A stretch of 44,847 bases of DNA from a virus, in the IMG/VR virus record IMGVR_UViG_3300025869_000033, positions 1-44,847 of that record. The stretch is one strand, 5' to 3'. Below are positions 1-7,428 of this stretch, piece after piece (position 1 is the stretch's first letter; each line of letters opens with the position of its first letter). The notes under the pieces are model-generated. The model was not told where the DNA came from and ran no database searches. It saw only the letters and a program-made list of their open reading frames with translations. The position numbers and the translations under genes were made by a program.

Positions 1-106
1 CCATAAGTCAATGGGTAGTAGACAGTCTGCTTACTGGCGTTAACACGTAACCGTTACGTATACGTTACGTATCCGTGCCACTAAGTGAAGCCCAAACAGA
101 TGTTTT

Positions 107-125
107 GAGAATCATTATCATTATT
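107..125 (-). promoter_or_regulatory. Fur-box-like sequence (left repeat)
   Basis: Read on the minus strand this 19-base stretch matches the classical Fur box GATAATGATAATCATTATC at 16 of 19 positions. The right copy (44552-44570) matches at 17. AT-rich hexamer repeats can match by chance and no Fur-type target has been shown, so this is only a candidate operator. Confidence 0.25.
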
Positions 126-167
126 AATAAATAATATTGATACGTATTCGTATCGTAAGTATTTAAT

Positions 168-244
168 CCGCTCGCGCTACGCGCTCGCTCCCGCGTGATA
201 ACAATGATGATCATGCGCAGAGGAAGCGAGCGAAGCGAGCGGGG
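168..244. repeat. GC-rich inverted repeat in terminal repeat (left)
   Basis: Arms at 168-191 and 222-244, built from GCTCGC/GCGAGC units, can pair into a long imperfect stem in otherwise AT-rich DNA. The loop between them is the block that differs between the two terminal repeats. A cruciform or packaging role is inference. Confidence 0.55.
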
Positions 245-261
245 AATGATAAGATATTCTG

Positions 262-280
262 ACCCCCTATGGGGGTTTTT
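262..280 (+). terminator. Rho-independent terminator facing + (left repeat)
   Basis: CCCCC, a TAT loop, GGGGG, then five T on the plus strand. The minus strand has no U-run after the stem, so it would stop plus-strand, antisense transcription. It is identical in the right repeat. No plus-strand gene is recognised, so its use is unclear. Confidence 0.6.
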
Positions 281-366
281 ATTAGCATTACTTATATAAG
301 ATAGGCTTCACAAATTTATGTTATTTTTTACGAGGTTATAGCTCGCACTCCAAGCCCTCGTTCGTT

Positions 367-1014
367 TCACTCACTCGGGTCGTGCTCGCTCGGCCACATT
401 GCCTCTGAAACAAGGGGAAACTGTTGTATAAGTAAGTGTTTAACGCCAGTTGCAATCAATTGATGTTCATATTGAGTCCCGTTAGCGCATCTTAGTGCAG
501 TATAATGCAACCAAGAGCGGAGAGTACCGTTCATATAAAGTTTAGTAGGTGTTGAGAGGGGAAGAACATCTCTTGCACATTCTTTAGCGACACCAGCGGC
601 TAACATTTCGTTATATAGGGCTAAGGATTGATCAAATAGGTCTTGCGTACGTATTTGGAACTCTTGTTGAGTAAATTCATTAAGATCATCAATACTATTT
701 TGTCTATTGGATGTATCTTGACGTCTAAAGTTAGGTAATGATGGCGTGTTAACGACTTGAGCGTATCTTTGAGAGAATTCTTGAAAACTAAAAGATCTAT
801 GTCTTAAGATTTGACTAGCAACACTTCTGGTAGTGTCAATCTGTACACACATATTAACCATTTCAAAGGGAGACCAATGATTATGTTTAATAAGATATTT
901 AATTAATTTAATACAATCAGGATTATCTTGATTATTAGGATTAGATACTCTAGCCATATAAGCTATCAATTGTTCAGCATCAGGAGTGACATGAACTAAC
1001 TCTACATTATGCAT
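367..1014 (-). CDS. thyX: Flavin-dependent thymidylate synthase ThyX
   Basis: Makes dTMP from dUMP using methylene-tetrahydrofolate and FAD/NADPH, in the cytoplasm. The 215 residues fit the family. The ThyX signature RHR-x7-S is seen as RHRSFSFQEFS at residues 71-81. It starts at the only nearby ATG, with no clear ribosome site. It is the last gene in transcription order, after the large terminase and a 270-base gap, and its last codons lie inside the left terminal repeat. It complements the phage ribonucleotide reductase in supplying DNA precursors. Cyanopodoviruses more often carry talC at the late end of the genome, so thyX here is a notable accessory placement. Confidence 0.95.
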   Translation of the reverse strand: MHNVELVHVTPDAEQLIAYMARVSNPNNQDNPDCIKLIKYLIKHNHWSPFEMVNMCVQIDTTRSVASQILRHRSFSFQEFSQRYAQVVNTPSLPNFRRQDTSNRQNSIDDLNEFTQQEFQIRTQDLFDQSLALYNEMLAAGVAKECARDVLPLSTPTKLYMNGTLRSWLHYTALRCANGTQYEHQLIATGVKHLLIQQFPLVSEAMWPSEHDPSE

Positions 1015-1284
1015 ACAGTAGTATAAGTTGTGGTGGGATTAATGTTTGTGGTGGGATGTTTAATAAGTTCTCACGGGATTCATCTTATTAAAGAAGGTGT
1101 TTATAAAGAATGAAGAAGAGGGAGTGTTTGTCTTTGTGTCTTTGGATCCTCCTCACTCTTCATTAGAGAAATAAGGAGGAATGAGAGCTTGGTGAGTTCG
1201 TAGAACGAACCCATGTCTCGAATTCCTCCCCGTTCGGGGAGTTGGGTCCACCCTTCCCTTCCCCCCTATACATGTGGGGTTAAA
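1015..1284. other. Structured intergenic region between terL and thyX
   Basis: There is no gene in these 270 bases. Several stems are visible: GGAGGAAT (1175-1182) pairs with ATTCCTCC (1222-1229) around an inner GTTCG/CGAAC hairpin (1194-1208); CTCCCC-GTTC-GGGGAG forms a separate hairpin at about 1226-1241; AATGAAGA (near 1109) can pair with TCTTCATT (near 1160). None has a proper U-run, so they are not clear terminators. The large stem is 55 bases, too short for a tRNA. A processing site or a leader for thyX are possibilities. Confidence 0.45.
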
Positions 1285-3009
1285 TTAAACCCAGGTAGGA
1301 ATAGAGTTTTTAGAGTTACCTTTAGCTTGTTGTCTTTGTTGTAAATTCATACCCATTACGAGATGATTAGCAGAGGATTGGGGATCATCAAAGAACTCTT
1401 CTAGCATTGAATTCCACTCTGTACGTTTACGATCTTTAATTGCTTCTAGGGCAGAGATACCCATTGCATCTGTATAATATTGTACACCTTGAGCTAACGC
1501 ATCAATTCTATCATCATGTCTAATTGCACCTTTTTCACGACACATCCTAGACATTTGATAGAATAACATATAAAGAAGACGTTCTTCTGGAGCAGCTTGT
1601 GGGTTAGATTTAAAGTCCCATTCAATTACCGAACGATCAATAACGAGTCGATGTTGGTTGAGGATGGGTTCAAGGGAGTCAATGATTCGATCTTCCTTTC
1701 TAACATTTGCTCTAACTTCTTCAATATCAATATTTTGTCTTGTTTGGATAAGATGTTTTCTGAAAAGCTCGCTAACAATACCATCACCAAAGTTAGTTTC
1801 AATAAGAAGTTTAGTAACGCCATATTTTTTACAACCTTTTAAAATATCAAGTAATGTATTGTCGGAGTATCCGTCTCTGTAAGCACGCATGTCGTGCAAG
1901 TACAGGAAACCGTTACGTTGGGAGATAAAAGCTGCTGCTGTTTCATCTGAGCCACGACCCGACGGATCAACTGAGCAGATTGTTTCTTGGTAAGGATCCC
2001 ATGTTCCTTGTAACTGCATTGGAGAGTAGAAATAGTCTCCAGGTAATCCAACAATGGGGAGGTCTTTGATAACGTTTTGTGGATCGGAGCACCAAACGAC
2101 GGATTCGGGAGCAGTAGTGGGATTAACGCTAGTGACGATAAGGTCAGAGCATTTAAGAGGAAACTTTTCAGCATCGGATAAACTCGTATCTAACATGAAC
2201 TGCAACATAAAGTTGCTACGACCCATTGACGCTTCACGTTCAATCAGGTCATCATTATCAAATCTATCATCTGTTACATCCCATTTCTCTGCACCTTGAT
2301 CTATATCTTCTACTAGCTGAGGCGCTAGAAGGCCTTCGTATTGAGAAACCTTCCTAGGATACCTAGCAGGCCAAACAAAGGGCTTGTAGGCCCTCTCAGC
2401 TAGCTTACGATAGACAGTAAATGTTGTCTGTGGTGTACCAAGAAACATAATACGACTATCATTCTTGGGAGTAAGGATAGATTCAGCTTCAGTACATAAT
2501 TGTAAAAGTTTCTCCCTCATAAATTCCGTCATTGAGTTGCCAGGAACCTCAATGTCGTCAAGAATCATTAAGTCAGCACGAGAACCGGTAAGCTGACCAG
2601 TAATGCCCACTGATTTAACAGAAGGGGCTTGGTGAGGGGAGCAAGCCACATCAAATGAGATCCGACTCCAACGGGAGTCATCAGATTTAGGGCGCAAATG
2701 TACCAACCAGGGTGTTTCAATGATTAATTTTTGTAGGAAGATTGACATGTTATCTGCTCGTTCTTTAGAAGCAGATATAATCATTATTTTCTTTTCGGGG
2801 TTATTAAATAAAGTCCAAAGAACAAAAGCACCAGTAATCCAGCTCTTACCAACTCCCCGAAATGCTTGGATTTGTAAACGCTTTGGACCATATTGAAGGT
2901 AATCAGCAATTGCATATTGAGCACGTGTAGGGTTTGGTAAGTCTAGTTCACTCCATAATGCTTGTAGGAATAGCTTAAAATCGTCTTTAAGGAGGTCTAA
3001 AGTGTTCAT
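1285..3009 (-). CDS. terL: Terminase large subunit (DNA maturase B, gp19-like)
   Basis: ATPase-nuclease that packages DNA through the portal and cuts concatemers at the terminal repeats. The 574 residues are usual for T7-like TerL. The ATPase domain shows a Walker A-like AFRGVGKSW at 49-57 and Walker B LMILDDIE at 148-154. The RNase H-like nuclease shows Asp348 (SVDPSGRGSD), Glu404 (IETN) and Asp500 (HDDRIDAL). It lies downstream of the HNH and LHH-nuclease-like genes, with a 46-base gap to the latter. It starts at the ATG at 3009 with no strong ribosome site. Confidence 0.97.
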   Translation of the reverse strand: MNTLDLLKDDFKLFLQALWSELDLPNPTRAQYAIADYLQYGPKRLQIQAFRGVGKSWITGAFVLWTLFNNPEKKIMIISASKERADNMSIFLQKLIIETPWLVHLRPKSDDSRWSRISFDVACSPHQAPSVKSVGITGQLTGSRADLMILDDIEVPGNSMTEFMREKLLQLCTEAESILTPKNDSRIMFLGTPQTTFTVYRKLAERAYKPFVWPARYPRKVSQYEGLLAPQLVEDIDQGAEKWDVTDDRFDNDDLIEREASMGRSNFMLQFMLDTSLSDAEKFPLKCSDLIVTSVNPTTAPESVVWCSDPQNVIKDLPIVGLPGDYFYSPMQLQGTWDPYQETICSVDPSGRGSDETAAAFISQRNGFLYLHDMRAYRDGYSDNTLLDILKGCKKYGVTKLLIETNFGDGIVSELFRKHLIQTRQNIDIEEVRANVRKEDRIIDSLEPILNQHRLVIDRSVIEWDFKSNPQAAPEERLLYMLFYQMSRMCREKGAIRHDDRIDALAQGVQYYTDAMGISALEAIKDRKRTEWNSMLEEFFDDPQSSANHLVMGMNLQQRQQAKGNSKNSIPTWV

Positions 3010-3055
3010 AGGTAGAATCTAGCGTGTAGGGGGTTAAGAGGGCTTGTAGAGGCTT

Positions 3056-4210
3056 CTAGTTAGGTTTTGATGGAGCTTTACCGGTAAATTTAGGGCTAAC
3101 ACTTTTAATTGTTTCATCCATAGGCTGCCAGATTTCAGCAGTTTCATAAAGATATTTTATATCATCAGATAACATTTGATCCCACAAAACATATAAATCT
3201 TTTGGATTTTTAACTTGTCTAAGTTTTTGAGTAAGTTTAGTTTTACTAATTTCTAAATTTTCACCAGGAAATTGATTAGAGCCTTGAGCACGCATTTCTG
3301 CATGAAAAGTATCGTGAGGTGTTTTAAACATTGGTAACAAATCAGTCTCAACATCTCCAGGCTCTAGGCCACGTTGTTGAGCACGTTTAGCCATATCTAC
3401 TAGATCATTGTATGTCATTTTACCGTCTTCAATAAAATCACGAGCACGATTAAAAACTGCTGCTGATATACCTTTAGGAAATTTATGGTGCAAATCTACT
3501 TGTTCAATAACTTTATCAACACCTTGTTGAAGATCACGTCTTGCATCTTTAATAAATTTACTTTTTATTTCCTTGGCACGAGGTTTTGTCCGTGGGTAAG
3601 CTTGTTCCCTACCTAAACCAAATGCTAACATGTTTGATTCTTCACTACTAACTGCAGGCTTTTTAGCTCCCAAAGCCTTTTGAGCTGCTTTGTATTCTGG
3701 AATTGTTTTTCTAAGCACACCAGGCTTAACACCAGGATTGGCTTCTTCAATGTTTTGTAGAATTAATTTAACATCATCTACTGCATCACGGGTTGCATCA
3801 ACCTTTGCAGGTTGAGTGACATTAAATTCACCTTGAGTTTTAAATTTAAACCTTGCTCCACCTCTTGATACATTAATACCAGGGGAACCGTCAACCATGC
3901 CTAACAAAAGACCAGCTGCCATACCTAAAGCAGGTGAGTTGGTTGTTTCTGAAACAGCATCTGCAGCAAGAGCAGCCCCTTGATCCAGTGCTCCTACAGG
4001 AGAGGCTTCATAACCTGTACTAAGTGCATCAGTTAGATTATCTAAAGTATTGACAATAGGTTCAGGTACAACATCTTCAATAAAACCACTAATTTGTTTC
4101 CTACCATATTCTAGCTCATTACCTATCATACTACCAACACGAACAACACCATTAACAAATTCTAAGGGGTCATTAGCGTATCGTTGTAGGTTCTGTAAAA
4201 ATTGAGGCAT
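3056..4210 (-). CDS. Protein with C-terminal LHH-type His-Me-finger nuclease-like region
   Basis: A 384-residue protein not recognised as a whole. The N-terminal part (1-110) is small-residue-rich with a hydrophobic stretch near 95-106 (ALGMAAGLLLGM). The C-terminal half holds LHHKFPKG at 240-247 and TPHDTFHAEMR at about 297-307. That is the arrangement of HNH/Endo VII superfamily nucleases whose signature is a Leu-His-His motif followed by a second His-bearing helix. Such domains are known from secreted toxins and some phage proteins. It lies between the HNH gene and terL. It could be a packaging-associated nuclease or a virion cargo protein; the nuclease call is from motif only. Confidence 0.55.
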   Translation of the reverse strand: MPQFLQNLQRYANDPLEFVNGVVRVGSMIGNELEYGRKQISGFIEDVVPEPIVNTLDNLTDALSTGYEASPVGALDQGAALAADAVSETTNSPALGMAAGLLLGMVDGSPGINVSRGGARFKFKTQGEFNVTQPAKVDATRDAVDDVKLILQNIEEANPGVKPGVLRKTIPEYKAAQKALGAKKPAVSSEESNMLAFGLGREQAYPRTKPRAKEIKSKFIKDARRDLQQGVDKVIEQVDLHHKFPKGISAAVFNRARDFIEDGKMTYNDLVDMAKRAQQRGLEPGDVETDLLPMFKTPHDTFHAEMRAQGSNQFPGENLEISKTKLTQKLRQVKNPKDLYVLWDQMLSDDIKYLYETAEIWQPMDETIKSVSPKFTGKAPSKPN

Positions 4211-4212
4211 AA

Positions 4213-4542
4213 TTAATTAATATACTCCATAATTAGTTTTTCACGGAGTCTATTAACTCCAAATTTGTCTCTCATCCAACTAAGGACGGGTGTACTTCCT
4301 TTATCCTGATTACATCTGGTACAGGCGCATACAACATTCGTTGCAACATCCTCTCCGCCACGAGCGCGAGGATGAACATGATCGATAGATAGTTGACTAA
4401 GGTCATAGGTTTTTCCGCAATAGATACAAGTATGGTCAAAGTGTTCCTTAATAGAGCGCCTCCACAGACGCTTAGCTTCTGGTGAGGTCATGGCTATTAA
4501 GTTGTAGAGGTAATCGTTAGGGGTAGGAAGTAATGGGGTCAT
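4213..4542 (-). CDS. HNH endonuclease
   Basis: A 109-residue HNH nuclease. CIYC (39-42) and CTRC (74-77) form the zinc ribbon; the catalytic core SIDHVHPRARGG (52-63) is followed by Asn69 and the CN..KG tail (77-82). HNH proteins next to terminase are widespread in phages and in some cases are needed for packaging; others are free-standing homing endonucleases. Position beside terL favours the first, but the sequence does not decide it. Only 2 bases separate its stop from the next start (4210). Confidence 0.85.
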   Translation of the reverse strand: MTPLLPTPNDYLYNLIAMTSPEAKRLWRRSIKEHFDHTCIYCGKTYDLSQLSIDHVHPRARGGEDVATNVVCACTRCNQDKGSTPVLSWMRDKFGVNRLREKLIMEYIN

Positions 4543-4545
4543 AGT

Positions 4546-4872
4546 TTAAATGTAACCGGAACCTTTACGTTTGATGGGTCGCTTTACTTTTGTAGGTTTT
4601 TGAGTAAATTGAGGTGTTGTGCCTGGCATACGATCTTGTGTACCACGCCCAGCATATCCCATTGGTCCTTGGAAATCAGGGCTTACATCATTATTAAAGC
4701 GTCTATCTCCATAAGAAGATTGATTTAAAGGTTGGATCTGTAAATTTTCCAAGCCTTTTTTCTTTAACTCTTGAAAATTATCTAAAACAATTTGGTCACT
4801 TTTAGACCAATCCTTTTTTGCTTTCTTTTTGATTTTAAGAAAATTAAGTAAAGATTCAATGTTAATTTCCAT
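4546..4872 (-). CDS. Hypothetical basic protein
   Basis: A 108-residue protein of unknown function. The N-terminal part (about 10-45) is Lys-rich and predicted helical; the middle is Gly/Gln/Asn-rich and disordered; the C-terminus ends in a basic patch (TKVKRPIKRKGSGYI). It is coupled with its neighbours: its start overlaps the stop of the upstream gene at 4872 and the HNH gene follows after 3 bases. A DNA-binding role would fit the charge but is not shown. Confidence 0.6.
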   Translation of the reverse strand: MEINIESLLNFLKIKKKAKKDWSKSDQIVLDNFQELKKKGLENLQIQPLNQSSYGDRRFNNDVSPDFQGPMGYAGRGTQDRMPGTTPQFTQKPTKVKRPIKRKGSGYI

Positions 4873-5108
4873 TATGCGCGTCCTTTACGTGCTCTGTTTT
4901 TTGATGCTGCTTCGAGGAATGTCTTTCCATTTTTCTTATGGGATACATCCTTGCCATCACCGTTACCGTAGGTTCCACGTTTACGGTTTTCTTTATTTAG
5001 TTTGGATCGTTTAGAGATCTGTAATTTAGAGCCATCATATTTCTTTTGATATGATTTATAATTACCATTAGCGTATTTAGGTCCGCTATGACTAGAGCTT
5101 CGTGCCAT
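4872..5108 (-). CDS. Small basic protein conserved in cyanophage late regions
   Basis: A 78-residue, very basic protein beginning MARSSSHSGPKY, with an internal basic run and a C-terminal NRARKGRA. I place the start at 5108 rather than the in-frame ATG at 5126 because GGAGA sits 5-6 bases upstream of 5108. Even so the start overlaps the end of the small terminase gene. Similar small basic proteins beside terminase genes are familiar in marine T7-like phages, but function is unknown. Confidence 0.7.
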   Translation of the reverse strand: MARSSSHSGPKYANGNYKSYQKKYDGSKLQISKRSKLNKENRKRGTYGNGDGKDVSHKKNGKTFLEAASKNRARKGRA

Positions 5109-5340
5109 AAAGTCTCCGTTGTACAAGTTCAGGATCTACAGTAGGCATAATGCTAACTAGCTTATCTAGTGGACTACCTTCAAAGGCGACACCACTAATA
5201 TCATTCTTTGATAGCCAATCACAAGCTGCTTTTAGATCTTGTGTGGAAGCCTCACCCGATTTAATACGGGCAAGGAATTCCTTTGTAACAAGATTATGCA
5301 ACTCATTAAACTGGTCTTCAGTTGCTTTCTTGTTTGTCAT
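5092..5340 (-). CDS. terS: Probable terminase small subunit (DNA maturase A, gp18-like)
   Basis: An 82-residue acidic helical protein. Its pattern of LH-x-LV near the start, then IKSGEASTQDLKAACDWLSKN at about 31-51, resembles small DNA packaging subunits of T7-like phages, where small terminases are 80-100 residues. It would recognise concatemeric phage DNA and hand it to TerL. It is coupled to the upstream 55-residue gene by an ATGA overlap at 5337-5340. T7 also has gene 18 in this neighbourhood. The call rests on pattern, size and place. Confidence 0.6.
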   Translation of the reverse strand: MTNKKATEDQFNELHNLVTKEFLARIKSGEASTQDLKAACDWLSKNDISGVAFEGSPLDKLVSIMPTVDPELVQRRLYGTKL

Positions 5341-5504
5341 TTAGCCTTTTTAGCTTTAGCTTTAGGTTTAGCTGGTGCTTTAATTTCGTAACGTGTTTCG
5401 TTAGGTTCATGTACTAGATGTGACTCAGCACGTACTGCTTGTGCTTCGGTTTCATATGTACCAAGTACTTTATTGGTATATGAATCAATGATTTGATAGG
5501 ACAT
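5337..5504 (-). CDS. Small protein with Lys/Ala tail
   Basis: A 55-residue ORF: ATG at 5504, TGA at 5337-5339 overlapping the start of the next gene (ATGA). It begins MSYQIIDSYTNKVLGTYETE and ends in an alternating Lys/Ala/Pro tail. The N-terminal part suggests a small beta-strand-rich fold. Tight coupling on both sides supports it being real. Function unknown. Confidence 0.65.
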   Translation of the reverse strand: MSYQIIDSYTNKVLGTYETEAQAVRAESHLVHEPNETRYEIKAPAKPKAKAKKAK

Positions 5505-5506
5505 AA

Positions 5507-5671
5507 TTATACGTTGTAACCTTTACGTTCACTAGGTAGTTTCTTTGCTTGCTTTGGAAATACATCCTTTCCTTGCAAAGGCTTACCCCTTTTGTTAGGG
5601 TCACCACCACGATTTCTAAGCTGGTCTTCTTTCATTTGTTGGATGTAAGACTTTTGTCCGCCTCTAGGCAT
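5507..5671 (-). CDS. Small basic hypothetical protein
   Basis: A 54-residue ORF starting MPRGGQKSYIQQMKEDQLRN, rich in Gly, Lys and Arg, stop at 5507-5509. It is separated from its neighbours by only 2 bases on each side. Tiny basic proteins like this cluster beside the terminase genes here. Function unknown. Confidence 0.6.
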   Translation of the reverse strand: MPRGGQKSYIQQMKEDQLRNRGGDPNKRGKPLQGKDVFPKQAKKLPSERKGYNV

Positions 5672-5673
5672 GA

Positions 5674-5922
5674 TTAATTCCTCAATACGATTTGATCTAA
5701 TTTGTTTTCGATGCGTATCATATGGTCTTCCATACGTTGCACCATTACTGATAGGTCAGCTTTGGATACATAGTCTTGAGCTACACTTAATTCAATAGCA
5801 TCAATACGTCTGTCGAGACCGCTGATACGGTCATGTACATTATTTATTCGGTTGTGTAGTCTGTTGTTTAGAGCTGCCCCACCGCCTATTAATGCGATAA
5901 GAGCAGTAACTGCTGCTTCCAT
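5674..5922 (-). CDS. Membrane-anchored coiled-coil protein (lysis module candidate)
   Basis: An 82-residue protein: an N-terminal hydrophobic segment (about 3-19, AAVTALIALIGGGAALN) followed by a predicted coiled coil to the C-terminus with regular Ile/Leu/Val spacing. One membrane span plus coiled coil resembles haemolysin XhlA-like or spanin-like lysis accessory proteins. It lies between the secreted-protein genes and the terminase genes, where T7 keeps its holin and spanins. The lysis role is inference. Confidence 0.55.
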   Translation of the reverse strand: MEAAVTALIALIGGGAALNNRLHNRINNVHDRISGLDRRIDAIELSVAQDYVSKADLSVMVQRMEDHMIRIENKLDQIVLRN

Positions 5923-6564
5923 CTATTCAAGGGCCACAATTGGTACGATGTCATTACATAAGATTTCAACACGTGATCCAGGTCTAAAGGTAAAACCTTT
6001 TTGCATGATCTCTGTACACTTTAACGCCCTGACTAATTCATAATCAAGACGCATCTTTGCTTCGTGTTTACGGGCGATAGCTTTACAGGTTTCGACCATG
6101 CCACCATCAAGCGGTACAGAAAAACTAACTTGTGCCCCCCAGTTATTATTTTTGGTATAACTATCCCGTTTCATAGGGGTTGTATCGTTACCCATATAGA
6201 AAGGTGCAAACTGCATGGTTGTCCCGTTGCAGCTGTTATTACCATGAAAATATTGTCTAGAAGGTGCTCCGTTGTTTTGAAACTGAACCGCCTGATTGGT
6301 AACATTGCCCGTAGCTGCAGCTACAGGACTAGATGTATTTTGAACCTTAGGATCTTCTGCGTAAGCTGGACTTACTGCGAGAAGATTGATAATGAGGTAG
6401 TAGTAGAAACCTGTTCGATAACTTCGTCGATATCGATTGTTTCCACTACTCCTGCTGCTCTGGTTACCAGTTCCAGTTGAAACTGTTCCCCAGCATTTGT
6501 TACTAAATAGGTTGTAGAGCCATCTGTGATGTCCCCACTTGGTGTTACGTTTGTTCCTGACCAT
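5923..6564 (-). CDS. Exported/membrane protein with Cys-containing domain; start uncertain
   Basis: A 213-codon frame. From about residue 50 it has an export-signal profile (Arg/Tyr, then YYYLIINLLAVSPAYA, likely cut before EDP at about 70), then a 140-residue mature domain with four Cys. The only ATG is at 6564, but 6372-6564 is also covered by the C-terminal part of the upstream gene in another frame. No ATG, GTG or TTG lies near the signal sequence. Real initiation could be at 6564, at a rare codon, or through a -1 shift from the upstream frame. Place suggests lysis or envelope function. Confidence 0.6.
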   Translation of the reverse strand: MVRNKRNTKWGHHRWLYNLFSNKCWGTVSTGTGNQSSRSSGNNRYRRSYRTGFYYYLIINLLAVSPAYAEDPKVQNTSSPVAAATGNVTNQAVQFQNNGAPSRQYFHGNNSCNGTTMQFAPFYMGNDTTPMKRDSYTKNNNWGAQVSFSVPLDGGMVETCKAIARKHEAKMRLDYELVRALKCTEIMQKGFTFRPGSRVEILCNDIVPIVALE

Positions 6565-6719
6565 GATGAATATGCACCACCAACTATTTCGGTTGATATA
6601 GTCCGATCAATATCAACAGTGGTGGTAGTAGTTGACTGCATTGAACCTTGAGTAAAGTTCGGGGTTATCTGTGCTGTAGCTGGACTAGCCAGCATTAATA
6701 AAGCTAGTAAGTACTTCAT
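6372..6719 (-). CDS. Secreted Thr-rich protein
   Basis: A 115-residue protein with a clear signal peptide (MKYLLALLMLASPATAQ, cut after about residue 16) and a Ser/Thr-rich mature part with no Cys. Its start overlaps the stop of the holin-like gene (6716-6719, ATGA). Its last 193 bases overlap the next gene's frame. A periplasmic protein in a probable lysis cluster; nested overlap with another exported protein is also seen in spanin pairs, but it has no lipobox. Function unknown. Confidence 0.65.
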   Translation of the reverse strand: MKYLLALLMLASPATAQITPNFTQGSMQSTTTTTVDIDRTISTEIVGGAYSSWSGTNVTPSGDITDGSTTYLVTNAGEQFQLELVTRAAGVVETIDIDEVIEQVSTTTSLSIFSQ

Positions 6720-7018
6720 TCGTCTTTCTTTTTAGGATCTGATGATTTACTATTTGACTTGTTATTAGATGTAGATAATCCAAATGTTGCCAAAGCTCCC
6801 GTAAAAATAGAGGCAGGAAAAGTTATGTCCCCACCTATACTTTTTTTAAACATTGGTAGCTCAACGTAGTTAAGAGTAATAATAAAACCACTCCAAACTA
6901 CAACACCTAGACGTACAAATGTACCTAGGATTTGAAGCTCGTCTTCTGTGTTTTCCTTTACTTTAGCTAAGAAGTTTTTTGGTTTTCCACCGTCTTCTTT
7001 TTCTTTAACTTGCTCCAT
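6716..7018 (-). CDS. Holin-like small membrane protein
   Basis: A 100-residue protein with charged termini and two hydrophobic segments: about 31-54 (LGTFVRLGVVVWSGFIITLN) and about 66-82 (ITFPASIFTGALATFGLS). The tail is Lys/Asp/Ser-rich. Size, two spans and charged tail fit a class II holin that would release the endolysin encoded at 27590-28042. T7 gene 17.5 holin also lies between the tail fibre and terminase genes. Role inferred from topology and position. Confidence 0.55.
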   Translation of the reverse strand: MEQVKEKEDGGKPKNFLAKVKENTEDELQILGTFVRLGVVVWSGFIITLNYVELPMFKKSIGGDITFPASIFTGALATFGLSTSNNKSNSKSSDPKKKDE

Positions 7019-7428
7019 GCCTGTTTAATAATAGGTTTAAATAGCATCACTAAGTACTTAAAAAGTGATTGTCCAAGTAACGTTGCAGCTACCGAAATAA
7101 ATGCTGTGGTAGCTGCTGTTGTCATAATAGTAGTAGTAGGCATTGGTACTTCAATGTCTGTAAAAGGTACTGCTATTATTTGTGCCTCTGGTGGAACATA
7201 AGGCTTAGTTGGTGGAGTATTTGTTTTAGGTTTATCTTGTTTAGAAGGTGCCTCATCTTTTATGTCAATACCTTTAACACCAGCAGGCGGTCTAAGGTTG
7301 CTAGGAGGCACCACAAGGGGCTTGTATGAAGGCAGAGATGCTCTTGGTACTTCAAGCACTGCATCAGGCATTAGAGGCGCTTCTGGAAGCACCAATTGAG
7401 GGAAGTTAGGTATCTCTTCCCATTCCAT
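6967..7428 (-). CDS. Pro-rich protein with C-terminal membrane segment
   Basis: A 153-residue protein. Residues 1-95 are Pro-rich and extended; about 100-133 are hydrophobic (TAATTAFISVAATLLGQSLF, then YLVMLF); the end is Lys-rich. This fits a C-terminally anchored protein with a long periplasm-spanning arm, a topology compatible with an envelope or lysis factor. It overlaps the upstream 53-residue gene by one base (TAATG) and the holin-like gene by 52 bases. Function unknown. Confidence 0.55.
   Translation of the reverse strand: MEWEEIPNFPQLVLPEAPLMPDAVLEVPRASLPSYKPLVVPPSNLRPPAGVKGIDIKDEAPSKQDKPKTNTPPTKPYVPPEAQIIAVPFTDIEVPMPTTTIMTTAATTAFISVAATLLGQSLFKYLVMLFKPIIKQAWSKLKKKKTVENQKTS

Larger units (their letters stand above)
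1..377. repeat. Direct terminal repeat, left copy
   Basis: The first 377 bases recur at 44446-44847. The first 124 bases are identical in both copies, as is most of the outer 130. Between them the copies differ at a few single bases and in one block (about 192-221 here, 44637-44690 in the other copy). T7-like phages carry such terminal redundancy and use it for concatemer formation and packaging. The repeat holds a Fur-box-like sequence, a GC-rich inverted repeat, a plus-strand terminator and TACGTA-rich short repeats at 45-75 and 138-155. No convincing gene lies in 1-366; thyX ends inside the repeat at 367. Confidence 0.93.

Noticed and set aside
1171-1232. Possible tRNA in the terL-thyX gap (acceptor-like pairing GGAGGAAT/ATTCCTCC).
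   Set aside because: Only 55 bases span the pairing, with one inner hairpin and no proper D, anticodon and T arms.
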